A stretch of 44,314 bases of DNA from Flavobacteriales bacterium (GCA_016788205.1 JAEUTA010000015.1:1-44314), one strand, 5' to 3'; counted from the stretch's first letter, positions 17,574-26,743 are shown. The notes: a model not told the origin generated them from the letters alone. Program-made: numbers and translations.

Positions 17574-17765
17574 CTAATCAAGTATTTCGTCCACAACAGG
17601 CCGCCGCAGGCCGGGCACCGAGTCGATCAGGCGGTTCTTCATGCGGTCGTAGAACGAGCGGCTATCAACAGCGTGCGCCACCACCGAAGCGATCATGCTG
17701 GCGTACATCAACTGGAAGATCACACTGTGGCGATCGGTCATTTCCAGCACAAGGATCGCGCTGGT
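17574..17765 (-). repeat. Direct repeat: ClC 3' end, copy within the intact gene
   Basis: This is the partner of 15508-15699 in the same orientation, with stop codons in register and about 94.6% identity over the conserved 167 bp. Recombination between the copies would remove exactly 2,066 bp, including the whole TMTC-like gene, and leave an intact ClC gene ending in PPVEEVME. Confidence 0.85.
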
Positions 17766-18980
17766 GAACGGTGAACGGGTGACGCCGGTAAGGAAGGCGC
17801 ACATGCCACCGAGGATCATCATGTTCAACTCACCGCGGTCCTCGCCGAACCAATGGCCGAAGAAGCCGCCGATGGAAGCTCCCGTGGTGAGCGATGGTGC
17901 GAACATCCCTCCGGCACCACCGCTTCCGCTGCTGATCATGCCGCCGAAATAGCGGCCCACTACGTTCTGCCAGGTCGGCGACACTTCGGGTGCGAAGAGG
18001 TAATTGTCCAGCAACGTTTCACCGCTTCCGAGCGAGAACGTGCCGAAGCGCCATACGATCACCGAGAAGGCGAACGCGCACGCCAGCACGAAGAGGCCTT
18101 GTGCGCCCCAGCTCTTCAACGAGCGGCGGATCTTGTCGAGCAACAACATGCCCTTGCACGACAGCGCGCCAAGCACGCCGCAAACGAGGCTGATCGCAAG
18201 CAGCTTGTACATGAACGAGACGCCTACGGTGGCCACCTTGGGATAGCCGAGCAAGAGGTAGGGTCCCAGCAGCCATTGGGCCGTCATGCCACTCAGGATC
18301 ACCGAGCTCAACACCGCTGTGCGGAACTTGGCGATGTGCGTGCGCGTGAGTTCTTCGATCGCGAACACGATACCACCGAGCGGTGTGTTGAAGGCCGCGC
18401 TCAATCCCGCTGCACCACCGGTGATCATCATCACCTTGCGGCTCACCTTCGGCCAGAACGGTGGAAGCAGTTTGTGTACGGTGCGGTACACGCTACCCGC
18501 GATCTGCAGTGTTGGTCCTTCACGCCCGACCGCACCACCACCCATGGCCATCGCAATGCTGCTCACGATCTTCACCAGGATGATGCGCACGTTGAGGAAG
18601 CGCCAGCTGCCATCATTCTTCTCCTCGTCGTTGCCCACTTCCACCGCAGCGATCAACTGCGGGATGCCACTGCCACCGGCCATGGGCGAGAAGAAGCGCA
18701 CGAGCCACCAACTGGTGACGAAGGCGATGGGCGCTGTGAGGAAGACGAGCCTCGGGTTACCGGTGATCAACGTGCTGTTGAAGTGCTCGGCCCACTGGAA
18801 GAGCTTCGCGTAGCCCACGGCCACGAGTGCGGTGAGGATGGCGCTCGTTTGGTAGGGGAGCGCGAGCAGGATGAAATTCTTAGCCTGACTGTTCCACGCC
18901 CACACGCGCACACGTTCCAGCCAGGCCCAGACCTTCTTCTGGATCTTGCCGGGAATGCTGCGGTAGCCTTGCGCGTCCAT
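17574..18980 (-). CDS. ClC family chloride channel/transporter
   Basis: A 468-aa membrane protein of the ClC family, which moves chloride or exchanges it for protons across the inner membrane. The selectivity-filter motifs are all visible: GGSGIPQLI, GREGPTLQIAGS (with the gating Glu) and GSGGAGGMFAPSL. About a dozen hydrophobic helices are present and there are no C-terminal CBS domains, so it is a short, CLC-ec1-like form. A perfect TAGTTTTG promoter element lies 11 nt before the start. The last 192 bp are repeated 2,066 bp downstream, so the present 3' end appears to have been supplied with the adjacent TMTC-like gene. Confidence 0.95.
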   Translation of the reverse strand: MDAQGYRSIPGKIQKKVWAWLERVRVWAWNSQAKNFILLALPYQTSAILTALVAVGYAKLFQWAEHFNSTLITGNPRLVFLTAPIAFVTSWWLVRFFSPMAGGSGIPQLIAAVEVGNDEEKNDGSWRFLNVRIILVKIVSSIAMAMGGGAVGREGPTLQIAGSVYRTVHKLLPPFWPKVSRKVMMITGGAAGLSAAFNTPLGGIVFAIEELTRTHIAKFRTAVLSSVILSGMTAQWLLGPYLLLGYPKVATVGVSFMYKLLAISLVCGVLGALSCKGMLLLDKIRRSLKSWGAQGLFVLACAFAFSVIVWRFGTFSLGSGETLLDNYLFAPEVSPTWQNVVGRYFGGMISSGSGGAGGMFAPSLTTGASIGGFFGHWFGEDRGELNMMILGGMCAFLTGVTRSPFTSAILVLEMTDRHSVIFQLMYASMIASVVAHAVDSRSFYDRMKNRLIDSVPGLRRPVVDEILD

Positions 18981-18990
18981 GGTGCGGCGC

Positions 18991-18998
18991 CAAAACTA
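18991..18998 (-). promoter_or_regulatory. Promoter -7 element (TAGTTTTG) for the ClC gene
   Basis: This is a perfect match to TAnnTTTG, 10 nt before the start codon, with a TTG 17 nt upstream (19016-19018). It probably drives the ClC and TMTC-like genes together. Confidence 0.6.
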
Positions 18999-19068
18999 GA
19001 GGCACAGCATGGCCGCAACCCGCTAACACGGGCAAAGTGATCAACAATGAGGCCGGATAAGCCGGGTG

Positions 19069-20727
19069 TTATTTCCCCACGATGGACGCGTCGATCAGCG
19101 CGAACGAATAGCTGTTCTTGCGGTCGAAGGTCTTCACCAGATACACCTTGCCCGACGCGCCTTCCACCGAACCTTCTGGACAAGGCATGAAACCATCCGG
19201 ATGGATCAGCGCCGTGCCCTCGGCCACGACCGTCCCGCGTGGATCGAGCGTGATCGCTTTCAATACACCGGATTCCGCAGGTGCGGCGATCTTCTCCTTC
19301 TTGCCCTTCTTCTCCTCGCCCTCGGTCACCGGTGCTTGTCCGGACCGCAGGATCGCGTCGAGACCTTTCGGCGTGTGATCGTAAAGCAGGGTGAGCCCGT
19401 TCGCGTTGAGGTGGACATCGACGCCATCATAGGATTGACCAGCGGTGGTCATGAACGCACGTTCGGCGATGTGCTGCCACTTGATCGAATCGTTCGCAGC
19501 GATGAAGCTCGTGCGCACATCACCACCCAAGCGACGCATTGCGATGGCTTCGCCCATGGGCACTTCGAAAGCGGTCTCCAGGAACGTCTCCACGAGCACC
19601 AGTCCATCCCAGGCAGCGATCAACTGCACGATCTCGTTCGGTACTTTCGCCGTCTTCGAAGGCACGCCCTTCTTCGCGCCTGGCTCGATGGAGCCGTAGG
19701 CCATCAGCTTGGTCTTCTTGATCGATGTGATGCGCTGATCCACGAGCGGAGTGGTCTTCAATTTCGCATCCATCGGATCGAAGGTGAGCACCCAGCCCGG
19801 CTGGCCGGTTAACGAGCCGTAGCGGATGGCCATGGACACCTTGCCGCCGTCGCGTTCGCACAGCCGCGCACTGGAAACGAAATCCTTGTCCACAAGGATG
19901 TCCTTCACCGTTTTTCCACGCTCGGTCAACGTGGTCAGATGCGTTTCGTGGCACAGTTTGTCGCTCTGCTGTGCTTCCGTTTCGCAGGGGAACAGATAGG
20001 CGAGCAGGTGTATCGTTCCATCATTCGCCAGGCTGATCTGGTGGATCCTGCTCTTGTCGTCGCCATACGGCAGTGTGGCGGTAGCGCTCCATAACTCGGT
20101 GAATTCCTTGTCGAGGTAACTGCACCAGATCCGTTTGTTGCCCTTCTGGTCGTTCGTATAGGTGTTCAGTAAGAAGTGTTGTCCGTCCGGCGAGGCGATG
20201 ATGCGCTCCGCATGTGCATATTTCAGGCCTTTGGAGAAGAGGATGGGGTCGGGCACCGGGCGGTAGGGCAGGGAGGTCGTCGGATCGTTGTTGAAAAGGA
20301 TCTCGCTGCTCGCAACGCGCTTGATAACGCCCAAGGCAGGTGCTCCGCGCGCGTCCACTTGGGCGATCGCGAAGTCCGTGGTCTTTTTCGTGTTCGACGC
20401 GAGGAGGCAGTGCAAGGTGCCATCCACCACGATAGGCGCTACGCCGTTCCAGACGGCCGCATCGAAGGCGATGTTCTTCAGCACGAGTTCTTCGGCGAGT
20501 TTCATCTGTCCATCCACACGCACCACCTTCTGCACCATATTATCCTCCACGTAGAACAGGCCTTCCTTGTCTCCCACCATGATACCCCCCATCACGGCAT
20601 ACACATCGCCGCTGGCATCCTTCGCCACGCGCTGGAACGGCTGACCTACTTGAAGTTTGGCGGTCTGGCCGTGTGCGATGGCGGTGATCCCGAATGCCAG
20701 CAGCAGAAGGATGTAGCGGAGGTCCAT
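19069..20727 (-). CDS. Secreted protein of unknown function
   Basis: A 552-aa protein from the ATG at 20727, chosen because it begins a clear signal peptide (MDLRYILLLLAFGITAIAHG) right after a promoter-like element. The frame runs on to 21003, but that part is a shadow of the CHAP gene. I do not recognise the family. Short strand-like repeats such as GDVYAVMGGIMVGDKEGLFY and IRYGSLTGQPGWVLTFD suggest an all-beta, possibly propeller-like protein. A Lys-rich patch (EEKKGKKEKIA) lies near residue 470. No T9SS domain or lipobox is seen, so a periplasmic location is most likely. Confidence 0.75.
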   Translation of the reverse strand: MDLRYILLLLAFGITAIAHGQTAKLQVGQPFQRVAKDASGDVYAVMGGIMVGDKEGLFYVEDNMVQKVVRVDGQMKLAEELVLKNIAFDAAVWNGVAPIVVDGTLHCLLASNTKKTTDFAIAQVDARGAPALGVIKRVASSEILFNNDPTTSLPYRPVPDPILFSKGLKYAHAERIIASPDGQHFLLNTYTNDQKGNKRIWCSYLDKEFTELWSATATLPYGDDKSRIHQISLANDGTIHLLAYLFPCETEAQQSDKLCHETHLTTLTERGKTVKDILVDKDFVSSARLCERDGGKVSMAIRYGSLTGQPGWVLTFDPMDAKLKTTPLVDQRITSIKKTKLMAYGSIEPGAKKGVPSKTAKVPNEIVQLIAAWDGLVLVETFLETAFEVPMGEAIAMRRLGGDVRTSFIAANDSIKWQHIAERAFMTTAGQSYDGVDVHLNANGLTLLYDHTPKGLDAILRSGQAPVTEGEEKKGKKEKIAAPAESGVLKAITLDPRGTVVAEGTALIHPDGFMPCPEGSVEGASGKVYLVKTFDRKNSYSFALIDASIVGK

Positions 20728-20745
20728 GTTGCGTAAATGGTGGTT

Positions 20746-20753
20746 TGAAGATA
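20746..20753 (-). promoter_or_regulatory. Promoter -7 element (TATCTTCA) for the unknown secreted protein
   Basis: This TAnnTTCA variant lies 18 nt upstream of the ATG at 20727, in the short gap after the CHAP gene. It supports the chosen start and separate transcription of this gene. Confidence 0.45.
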
Positions 20754-20758
20754 GCTGG

Positions 20759-21346
20759 TCAGGGCATACGGAGCCAGCCGCTGATGCGCTTGCTCTCGAT
20801 GCGATAGCGTCCGTCGGTGTGGTCCAGGTCATAGGTTGTACGAGAAGAACGGGTGTTCTGTTGGATGACCTCCACCTCGCCGCTCTCCACCGCGCTGACG
20901 ATGGCGACATGGCCGAAGGAATTGCCGGTCCACGCATCCAAGACGACGAGGTCGCCCACGCGTGGCTTCGTGCCGCTGGGGTTGGTGAATTGGAGCAGGC
21001 CACGGTCCTTGTTCAGCATGCCGTCGACGAGCGTTGTGTCGAAGAAGTCCTTCGCGTGGCCGTAGCTGTTCGGCATGCGGTGGTCGTAGTGATCTAGATA
21101 GTAGCGCTTCACGAATTCCACGCACTGGTATTTCAAGCCAACGTTGTAGCCATCCACCACGTTGCGGCCGTGGATCGCGTTCATGCCATCGTTGTAACGG
21201 ACGATCACGCCATTGAGTGAATCGATCGGTTCACCGGCAACGTGTTCAACAGGAACGACAAGTTCTTTGACCTCGGACTTGCGGGACCAGATGAACCAGC
21301 CAGCTGCGATGAGCAGGCCAAGGATGATGAGCGTGCGGATTCGCAC
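20759..21346 (-). CDS. CHAP-domain amidase/peptidase with N-terminal membrane anchor
   Basis: A 195-aa protein from a GTG at 21346. Residues 5-20 (TLIILGLLIAAGWFIW) form one membrane anchor or uncleaved signal. The rest is a CHAP domain, with the nucleophile Cys75 in YQCVEFVKRYY, His146 in FGHVAIV and the polar residue after EVIQQNT. CHAP enzymes cleave peptidoglycan cross-bridges or gamma-glutamyl/amide bonds; the YQCVEF form resembles the amidase half of glutathionylspermidine synthase. The gene starts 6 nt after the nucleoside transporter stop, so the two are one transcript. The real substrate is not known. Confidence 0.87.
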   Translation of the reverse strand: MRIRTLIILGLLIAAGWFIWSRKSEVKELVVPVEHVAGEPIDSLNGVIVRYNDGMNAIHGRNVVDGYNVGLKYQCVEFVKRYYLDHYDHRMPNSYGHAKDFFDTTLVDGMLNKDRGLLQFTNPSGTKPRVGDLVVLDAWTGNSFGHVAIVSAVESGEVEVIQQNTRSSRTTYDLDHTDGRYRIESKRISGWLRMP

Positions 21347-21352
21347 GAATGG

Positions 21353-22615
21353 CTACATCAGGATCCCCGCCAACGTCGCACTCATGTAGCTCGCCAGTGT
21401 TCCACAAAGCAGGGCTTTCAATCCCAGCTTCGCCAGATCCGCGCGGCGTGAAGGAGCGAGCTCACCGATGCCGCCGATCTGCATGCCCACGCTGCTGAAG
21501 TTGGCAAAACCGCAGATGGCGATGGAGACGATCAGCAGACCTTTCTCGGTCATCACCGGACGGGTGCCGTCGCTCAAGTGCTGGAACGCGAGGAATTCGT
21601 TCACTGTGAGTTTCTCGCCCAGCAAGGTGGCTACACTGGTCAGATCCTGCGAAGGAACGCCCATCGCCCAAGCCATCGGGGTAAAGAGTTTTCCGAACAT
21701 CCAATCCAGCGTCAGTGCGAAGTCCAGTCCGCAGGCGTGACCGATCGTGGTCATCAGGTAGTTCAGCAAGGCGATCAACGAGATGAAGCCGATCAACATG
21801 GCGATCACGTTCATCGCGATCTTGAAGCCATCACCGGCACCGTGACCGATCGCGTCGATCACGTTCACGTAGTTGCTCTTCACTTCCAGCTTCACGTTGC
21901 CCATCGTCTGGCTTTCTTCCGTCTCCGGCCACACGATCTTGCTGATGACCAATGCTCCCGGTGCGGCCATCAAGCTCGCGGCGATCAGGTTGGCGGCGAG
22001 GTCCATGCCGGCGCGTTCGGCCATGCCCACGTACACGATCAGGATGCCACCGGCAATGCAGGCCAGTGAGCCCGTCATGCTCGCCAGCAGTTCACTACGT
22101 GTCATGCCAGCGAGGTAGGGGCGGATCATCACCTGGGCTTCCACTTGGCCCACGAAGGCGCTGGCCACGTTGCTCAGGGCTTCGGCACCGCTCACGCGCA
22201 TCACGAAATTCATCGCCTTGGCAACGATGCCCACGATGAACTGCATCACGCGGATGTGGTAGAGGATGGCGACGAGCACACACACCAGGATGATGGTGGC
22301 CGTGATGTTGAAGGCGAAGATGAAACCGCCCGTCATGAAGGTCCCGATGGTGCCATCGAAGTGGTCCACGCCGATGCCACCCCAGACGAACTCAGCGCCG
22401 GTGCGCGCCGCATGCTCCACATCGCCCATACGTCGACCCATCCACTGGAAGCCGCGTTTCACCGCATCCACTTTGAAGATCAACAGGGCGATCAGGATCT
22501 GCAGGCCCAGCCCGCTCAACACGAGGCGGTAGTTAATGGCCTTACGGTTGTTGCTGGCCAGGAAGGCGATGCCAAGGATCAGCGCGACGCCGATGAGTCC
22601 GGTGAAACGTTCCAT
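21353..22615 (-). CDS. Concentrative nucleoside transporter (NupC/CNT family)
   Basis: A 420-aa inner membrane protein that imports nucleosides driven by a proton or sodium gradient. Family motifs are present: ALSNVASAFVGQVEAQVMI, SMTGSLACIAGGILIVYVG, and CGFANFSSVGMQIGGIGEL near the C-terminus. About ten hydrophobic segments and the length agree with CNT transporters. Imported nucleosides would feed the two deoxynucleoside kinases encoded elsewhere in the window. A TACATTCA promoter-like element lies upstream. The CHAP gene follows after 6 nt. Confidence 0.95.
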   Translation of the reverse strand: MERFTGLIGVALILGIAFLASNNRKAINYRLVLSGLGLQILIALLIFKVDAVKRGFQWMGRRMGDVEHAARTGAEFVWGGIGVDHFDGTIGTFMTGGFIFAFNITATIILVCVLVAILYHIRVMQFIVGIVAKAMNFVMRVSGAEALSNVASAFVGQVEAQVMIRPYLAGMTRSELLASMTGSLACIAGGILIVYVGMAERAGMDLAANLIAASLMAAPGALVISKIVWPETEESQTMGNVKLEVKSNYVNVIDAIGHGAGDGFKIAMNVIAMLIGFISLIALLNYLMTTIGHACGLDFALTLDWMFGKLFTPMAWAMGVPSQDLTSVATLLGEKLTVNEFLAFQHLSDGTRPVMTEKGLLIVSIAICGFANFSSVGMQIGGIGELAPSRRADLAKLGLKALLCGTLASYMSATLAGILM

Positions 22616-22635
22616 AGAAAGCGTTTGGTGGTGCG

Positions 22636-22643
22636 TGAATGTA
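22636..22643 (-). promoter_or_regulatory. Promoter -7 element (TACATTCA) for the nucleoside transporter
   Basis: This TAnnTTCA variant lies 20 nt upstream of the start at 22615, in the 42-bp gap after the upstream gene's stop. Confidence 0.4.
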
Positions 22644-22657
22644 GCGGGAAGTTCCGA

Positions 22658-23731
22658 TCAGGCGCGCCCCAGCACCTGCGGCACGATGTTCCGGCGGATC
22701 CACCGGGGAAGTAGCACCAGGCCCATCACGATGTACGGGTAATAGCTCATCAACCGCCACAACAAGGCTAGCGCCGGCGCCAGTCCCGTAGCGATGAACA
22801 TCCCGAGGAAATCGTTGAAGATGAACTCCGCCAGGCCGCTGCCACCGGGCGTGGGGCTGAGCAACACGATGATGCCCATGATCACCTGCTTGCCATAGAT
22901 CACCGTGTCGTTCCGGAAGCCCATGTGGGGGTGGAAGGCATGCAGGATGCAGTTGACGATGGAGTAGCGGGCGGTCCACGAAACGAAGGTGGCGATGAGG
23001 GCGGGCCACCAATAATCCCAGCCACGTTTCTTCAAGCCGTTGGCTGCTGTGATCAGCTGGTCGCCGGTGGTGACCATTCCGCGCCGCCAGCGCCGGAGGA
23101 AGGGTGCGGAGAAGATTCCCACGAGCGCGCGCTTCACGAAGGTGGGGTTCACGAAGAGCGCATAACCGACAAAGAGCTTGTAGGCAAGGATGCCGAAGTA
23201 GACGGTCCAGAACCAGACGAAGAAGCCGGTATCCCACGGCCCGGAGCCGGTATCCACACCAGCGAAGAGCGCTTCACGCCCCACGAGGAAGTAGACCAGT
23301 GGCGCCATCACGGCGAGGAAGATGCCGTCGAGGAACGAGGTGAACGTGATAATGGTGATGCTCTTCCCCGCTTCGATTCCTTCGCGTGTGAGAATGAGGA
23401 TGGCGAAGAGGAAACCGCCACCGATGATGCCGGGTGCCAGTGCCGAAGCGAACTCCCATAGCATGATCACCACGAACGTGCGCCACCAGCTCAGCTCACG
23501 ATCGGTGAGGTGCCGCATGCGGATCATGTAAGCGTAGTCGCGGACGAAGAGGCTGAATGCGGCGAGCAGCATCCAGAAGGTGGTGCTCCATGTCCACTCT
23601 ACACGTTCCAGCGCTTCCCAATCGGTATTGCGCCAAAGGAGCAGTCCGGTGATCGAAAGTCCGATGACCACCGGCAGAAGAATGCGCCGCGTACTGAACG
23701 AACGCAGGATCTGGGTGTCGTCTAGCCGCAT
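22658..23731 (-). CDS. Lysylphosphatidylglycerol synthase-type transmembrane protein (UPF0104 family)
   Basis: A 357-aa polytopic membrane protein with about eight hydrophobic segments. The family signature LLSPTPGGSGLAEFIF and ALAPGIIGGGFLFA are clear. The family is the membrane half of MprF, without the lysyl transferase; relatives act as lipid flippases or glycolipid/aminolipid transfer proteins, so a role in moving a membrane lipid is plausible but unproven. It is divergent from the amino acid permease gene. A near-match promoter element, TACTTTGG (23739-23746), precedes the start. Confidence 0.9.
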   Translation of the reverse strand: MRLDDTQILRSFSTRRILLPVVIGLSITGLLLWRNTDWEALERVEWTWSTTFWMLLAAFSLFVRDYAYMIRMRHLTDRELSWWRTFVVIMLWEFASALAPGIIGGGFLFAILILTREGIEAGKSITIITFTSFLDGIFLAVMAPLVYFLVGREALFAGVDTGSGPWDTGFFVWFWTVYFGILAYKLFVGYALFVNPTFVKRALVGIFSAPFLRRWRRGMVTTGDQLITAANGLKKRGWDYWWPALIATFVSWTARYSIVNCILHAFHPHMGFRNDTVIYGKQVIMGIIVLLSPTPGGSGLAEFIFNDFLGMFIATGLAPALALLWRLMSYYPYIVMGLVLLPRWIRRNIVPQVLGRA

Positions 23732-23866
23732 GGGGGTCCCAAAGTACCCACGTATGTGTCAACGTTGTACGTCATTCATCAAGGTCATTGTGTGAAGTAT
23801 GCGCTTGCCGCTTCTTGGCGGTGTGGGTTCAAAGCCCCATCTTGGTGCCGCATCCCATCCAACTCC

Positions 23867-25333
23867 ATGGCGAACAAGCTCTTTGCTACCAAGTCGATCG
23901 AGCAACTGATGAAGTCCGGTTCCGATGAAGGTGGCCACACCCTCAAGCGAACGCTCACAGCCACCAACCTTGTTGCGCTGGGTATCGGTGCCATCATCGG
24001 TACGGGCATCTTCGTTCTAACAGGTACCGCTGCTGCGAATCACGCAGGACCAGCGCTCACGATCTCGTTCATCGTTTCCGGCTTGGGCTGTTTGTTCGCC
24101 GGACTGTGTTATGCGGAGTTCGCCTCCATGCTGCCGATCAGCGGTAGTGCCTATTCGTATTCGTACGCCACGCTCGGTGAATTCCTCGCGTGGATCATCG
24201 GCTGGGACCTGATCCTCGAGTACCTCTTCGGCGCAAGTACAGTAGCTGTAGGATGGAGCGGTTATGTGGTGAGTTTTCTCGAAGGCTTCGGGGTCCATCT
24301 ACCTGCTGCGCTCACATCGGCACCGTTCGTGCATGACCCAACAGGTTGGCATTCCACCGGTGCCATCGTCAATCTGCCCGCGGTATTGATCGTCGCGCTG
24401 ATGACCTGGTTGCTGGTGCGTGGCATCAAGGAATCGGCCAGCTTCAACAACATCATCGTGCTGATGAAGCTTGCGGTGATCCTGCTTTTCATCTTCTTCG
24501 GGATGTCGTATGTGGAAACGCAGAACTGGTTCCCTTACATCCCCGAGCGCGTTACGGATATGGCCACCGGTGTGTCGCGTTTCGGCTGGCAGGGCATCCT
24601 TGCTGGTGCAGGTGTGATCTTCTTCGCCTACATCGGTTTCGATGCGGTGAGCACGGCAGCACAGGAAGCGAAGAACCCGCAGAAGGACATGCCGAAGGGT
24701 ATTCTATATTCATTGCTGGTGTGTACGATCCTGTACGTGGTCACCGCTGCGGTGATGACCGGAATGGTGCACTACACGGAACTGAACGTTCCCGCGCCGA
24801 TCGCCTTGGCCATCGACTCCGCAGGTGGTGCGCTGGCTTGGCTGGCACCGTTGATCAAGATCGGCGCTATCGCTGGTCTCAGCTCGGTGATCCTGGTGAT
24901 GTTGATGGGTCAGCCCCGGATCTTCTTCAGCATGAGCCGCGATGGATTGCTGCCACCGGTGTTCTCCAAAGTGCATCCGAAATACCAGACGCCGCACGTC
25001 ACTACCATCCTCACGGGTTCCGTGGCAGCGGTGATCGCTGGTCTGTTCCCGATCGGCCTCTTGGGTGAACTGGTGAGCATCGGAACGCTGCTCGCTTTCG
25101 TGATCGTGTGCGTGGGCATCATTGTGCTGCGCAAGTCGCGGCCTGAAATGGCACGCCCGTTCCGCACGCCGTTGGTGCCCTTGGTGCCTATCCTCGGTGC
25201 GCTGATCTGCCTGCTGCAAATGGCCTTCCTGCCGGTGGATACGTGGATCCGCCTGATCATCTGGATGGCGATCGGCATCGCGATCTACTTCGCCTACGGA
25301 CAGAAGAACAGCAAGCTCCAGAAAGGGCTCTAG
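23867..25333 (+). CDS. APC-superfamily amino acid permease (cationic amino acid transporter-like)
   Basis: A 488-aa inner membrane transporter. I chose the ATG at 23867 (MANKLFATKSIEQLM) because the upstream extension is not conserved-looking. TM1 holds ALGIGAIIGTGIFVLTG, the APC substrate-binding glycine motif. Later features are FAGLCYAEFASMLPISGSAY, the E-containing AYIGFDAVSTAAQEAKNP, and about 12-14 hydrophobic segments. It most resembles the YfnA/CAT group. Substrate specificity cannot be read from sequence. The second permease starts 9 nt after its stop, so they form an operon. Confidence 0.94.
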   Translation: MANKLFATKSIEQLMKSGSDEGGHTLKRTLTATNLVALGIGAIIGTGIFVLTGTAAANHAGPALTISFIVSGLGCLFAGLCYAEFASMLPISGSAYSYSYATLGEFLAWIIGWDLILEYLFGASTVAVGWSGYVVSFLEGFGVHLPAALTSAPFVHDPTGWHSTGAIVNLPAVLIVALMTWLLVRGIKESASFNNIIVLMKLAVILLFIFFGMSYVETQNWFPYIPERVTDMATGVSRFGWQGILAGAGVIFFAYIGFDAVSTAAQEAKNPQKDMPKGILYSLLVCTILYVVTAAVMTGMVHYTELNVPAPIALAIDSAGGALAWLAPLIKIGAIAGLSSVILVMLMGQPRIFFSMSRDGLLPPVFSKVHPKYQTPHVTTILTGSVAAVIAGLFPIGLLGELVSIGTLLAFVIVCVGIIVLRKSRPEMARPFRTPLVPLVPILGALICLLQMAFLPVDTWIRLIIWMAIGIAIYFAYGQKNSKLQKGL

Positions 25334-25342
25334 GCTGACGGC

Positions 25343-26743
25343 ATGAGCAACTTCAAGCGCTCGCTGGGTCTGTGGGACGCCACCATGCTCGTGGCCGGTT
25401 CCATGATCGGTTCCGGCATCTTCATCGTGAGCGCTGGCATGTTGCGCGACCTCGGTTCACCCGCTTGGATGCTGATGGCCTGGGTGGTCGCTGGGGCGCT
25501 GACCGTACTCGCTGCGTTGAGCTACGGTGAGCTCGCAGGTATGATGCCGAAAGCGGGCGGGCAGTTCGTCTACCTGCAACGCGCTTATGGCAAACTCACC
25601 GCCTTCCTCTATGGTTGGACGGCCTTCACGGTGATCACGTCGGGCATCATCGCCGCCGTGGCCGTGGCCTTCGCGAAGTTCAGTGCGGTCTTCTTCCCCG
25701 TGCTTTCGCCGGACAACATCCTACTCGACCTCGGCTTCGTGAAAGTGAGTGCCGCGCAGGTCTATGCCGTTTCCGCGATCCTGTTGCTCACGCTCTTCAA
25801 TACGCGCGGCGTTGAGAGCAGCAAGACCTTCACCACCATCTTCACCACGGCCAAGATCGTTGCGGTGTTGGCGTTGATCGTCGTGGGCCTCGCTGTCGGT
25901 CTCGGGACGGACGTGCTTGCCACCAACTTCGCTCAAGGCTGGGATGCGTTCAGTCTGGGCAATGACGGAACGATCAGCCCGCTCACGGGTGTTGCCTTGT
26001 TGAGCGCGTTGGGTGTGGCCATGGTCGGTTCGCTCTTCAGCAGCGATGGGTGGAATAGCATCACCTTCATTGCCGGTGAAGTGAAGGAACCGCAACGCAA
26101 CATTCCACGCAGCCTGGCCTTGGGCACCTTCATGGTGACGGCGCTGTATGTGCTGGCTAACATCACCTATCTGGCGTTGCTGCCATCGAACGAGATCATG
26201 CATGCCGAAGCCGACCGCGTGGGCACTGCAGCCGCTAAGGTGATCATGGGTCCTGCGGCGGTCTCGGTGATGGCGATCCTGATCATGGTGAGCACCTTCG
26301 GATGCATCAATGGCTACGTGCTCGTTGGCCCGCGCATGTATTACGCCATGGCGAAAGAAGGTCTGTTCTTCAAGAAGGCGGGTGAACTGAGCAGCAGGGG
26401 TGTTCCTCAATGGGCGCTCTGGGTACAGTGCATCTGGTCATGCGTGCTGTGTTTCAGCGGTACCTATGGTGATCTGCTGGACTATGCCACGTTCGCCTCG
26501 CTGCTGTTCTACATCGTCACCATCGCGGGCATCTTCATCCTTCGCAAGCGCGAACCGAACACCGAGCGCCCATACCGCGCCTTCGGTTATCCGCTGGTGC
26601 CTGTGCTGTACATCATCTGCGCGCTGGGCTTCTGCCTCAACCTGCTCATCACCAAGCCGAGCTTCACCGTCGGAAGCCTCGTGATCGTTGGCTTGGGCGC
26701 AGTGGTCTACTTCGCAACGATGCGGAGCAAGGCGCTAGAGTGA
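25343..26743 (+). CDS. APC-superfamily amino acid permease (LAT/SteT-like)
   Basis: A 466-aa transporter. TM1 shows LVAGSMIGSGIFIVSAGMLR, followed by YGELAGMMPKAGGQFVYLQ and FSSDGWNSITFIAGEVKEP. These match the L-amino acid exchanger-like (SteT/LAT) branch rather than the branch of the upstream permease. About 12 hydrophobic segments are present. It is co-transcribed with the preceding permease after a 9-nt gap. The stop codon is the first base triplet of an inverted repeat, followed by repeated ACTTG words, in the gap before the convergent nuclease gene. Confidence 0.93.
   Translation: MSNFKRSLGLWDATMLVAGSMIGSGIFIVSAGMLRDLGSPAWMLMAWVVAGALTVLAALSYGELAGMMPKAGGQFVYLQRAYGKLTAFLYGWTAFTVITSGIIAAVAVAFAKFSAVFFPVLSPDNILLDLGFVKVSAAQVYAVSAILLLTLFNTRGVESSKTFTTIFTTAKIVAVLALIVVGLAVGLGTDVLATNFAQGWDAFSLGNDGTISPLTGVALLSALGVAMVGSLFSSDGWNSITFIAGEVKEPQRNIPRSLALGTFMVTALYVLANITYLALLPSNEIMHAEADRVGTAAAKVIMGPAAVSVMAILIMVSTFGCINGYVLVGPRMYYAMAKEGLFFKKAGELSSRGVPQWALWVQCIWSCVLCFSGTYGDLLDYATFASLLFYIVTIAGIFILRKREPNTERPYRAFGYPLVPVLYIICALGFCLNLLITKPSFTVGSLVIVGLGAVVYFATMRSKALE

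Noticed and set aside
17853..19040. 395-aa open frame opposite the ClC gene
   Set aside because: Composition is His/Glu/Arg-rich with no recognisable domain; the ClC filter motifs are unambiguous on the minus strand.
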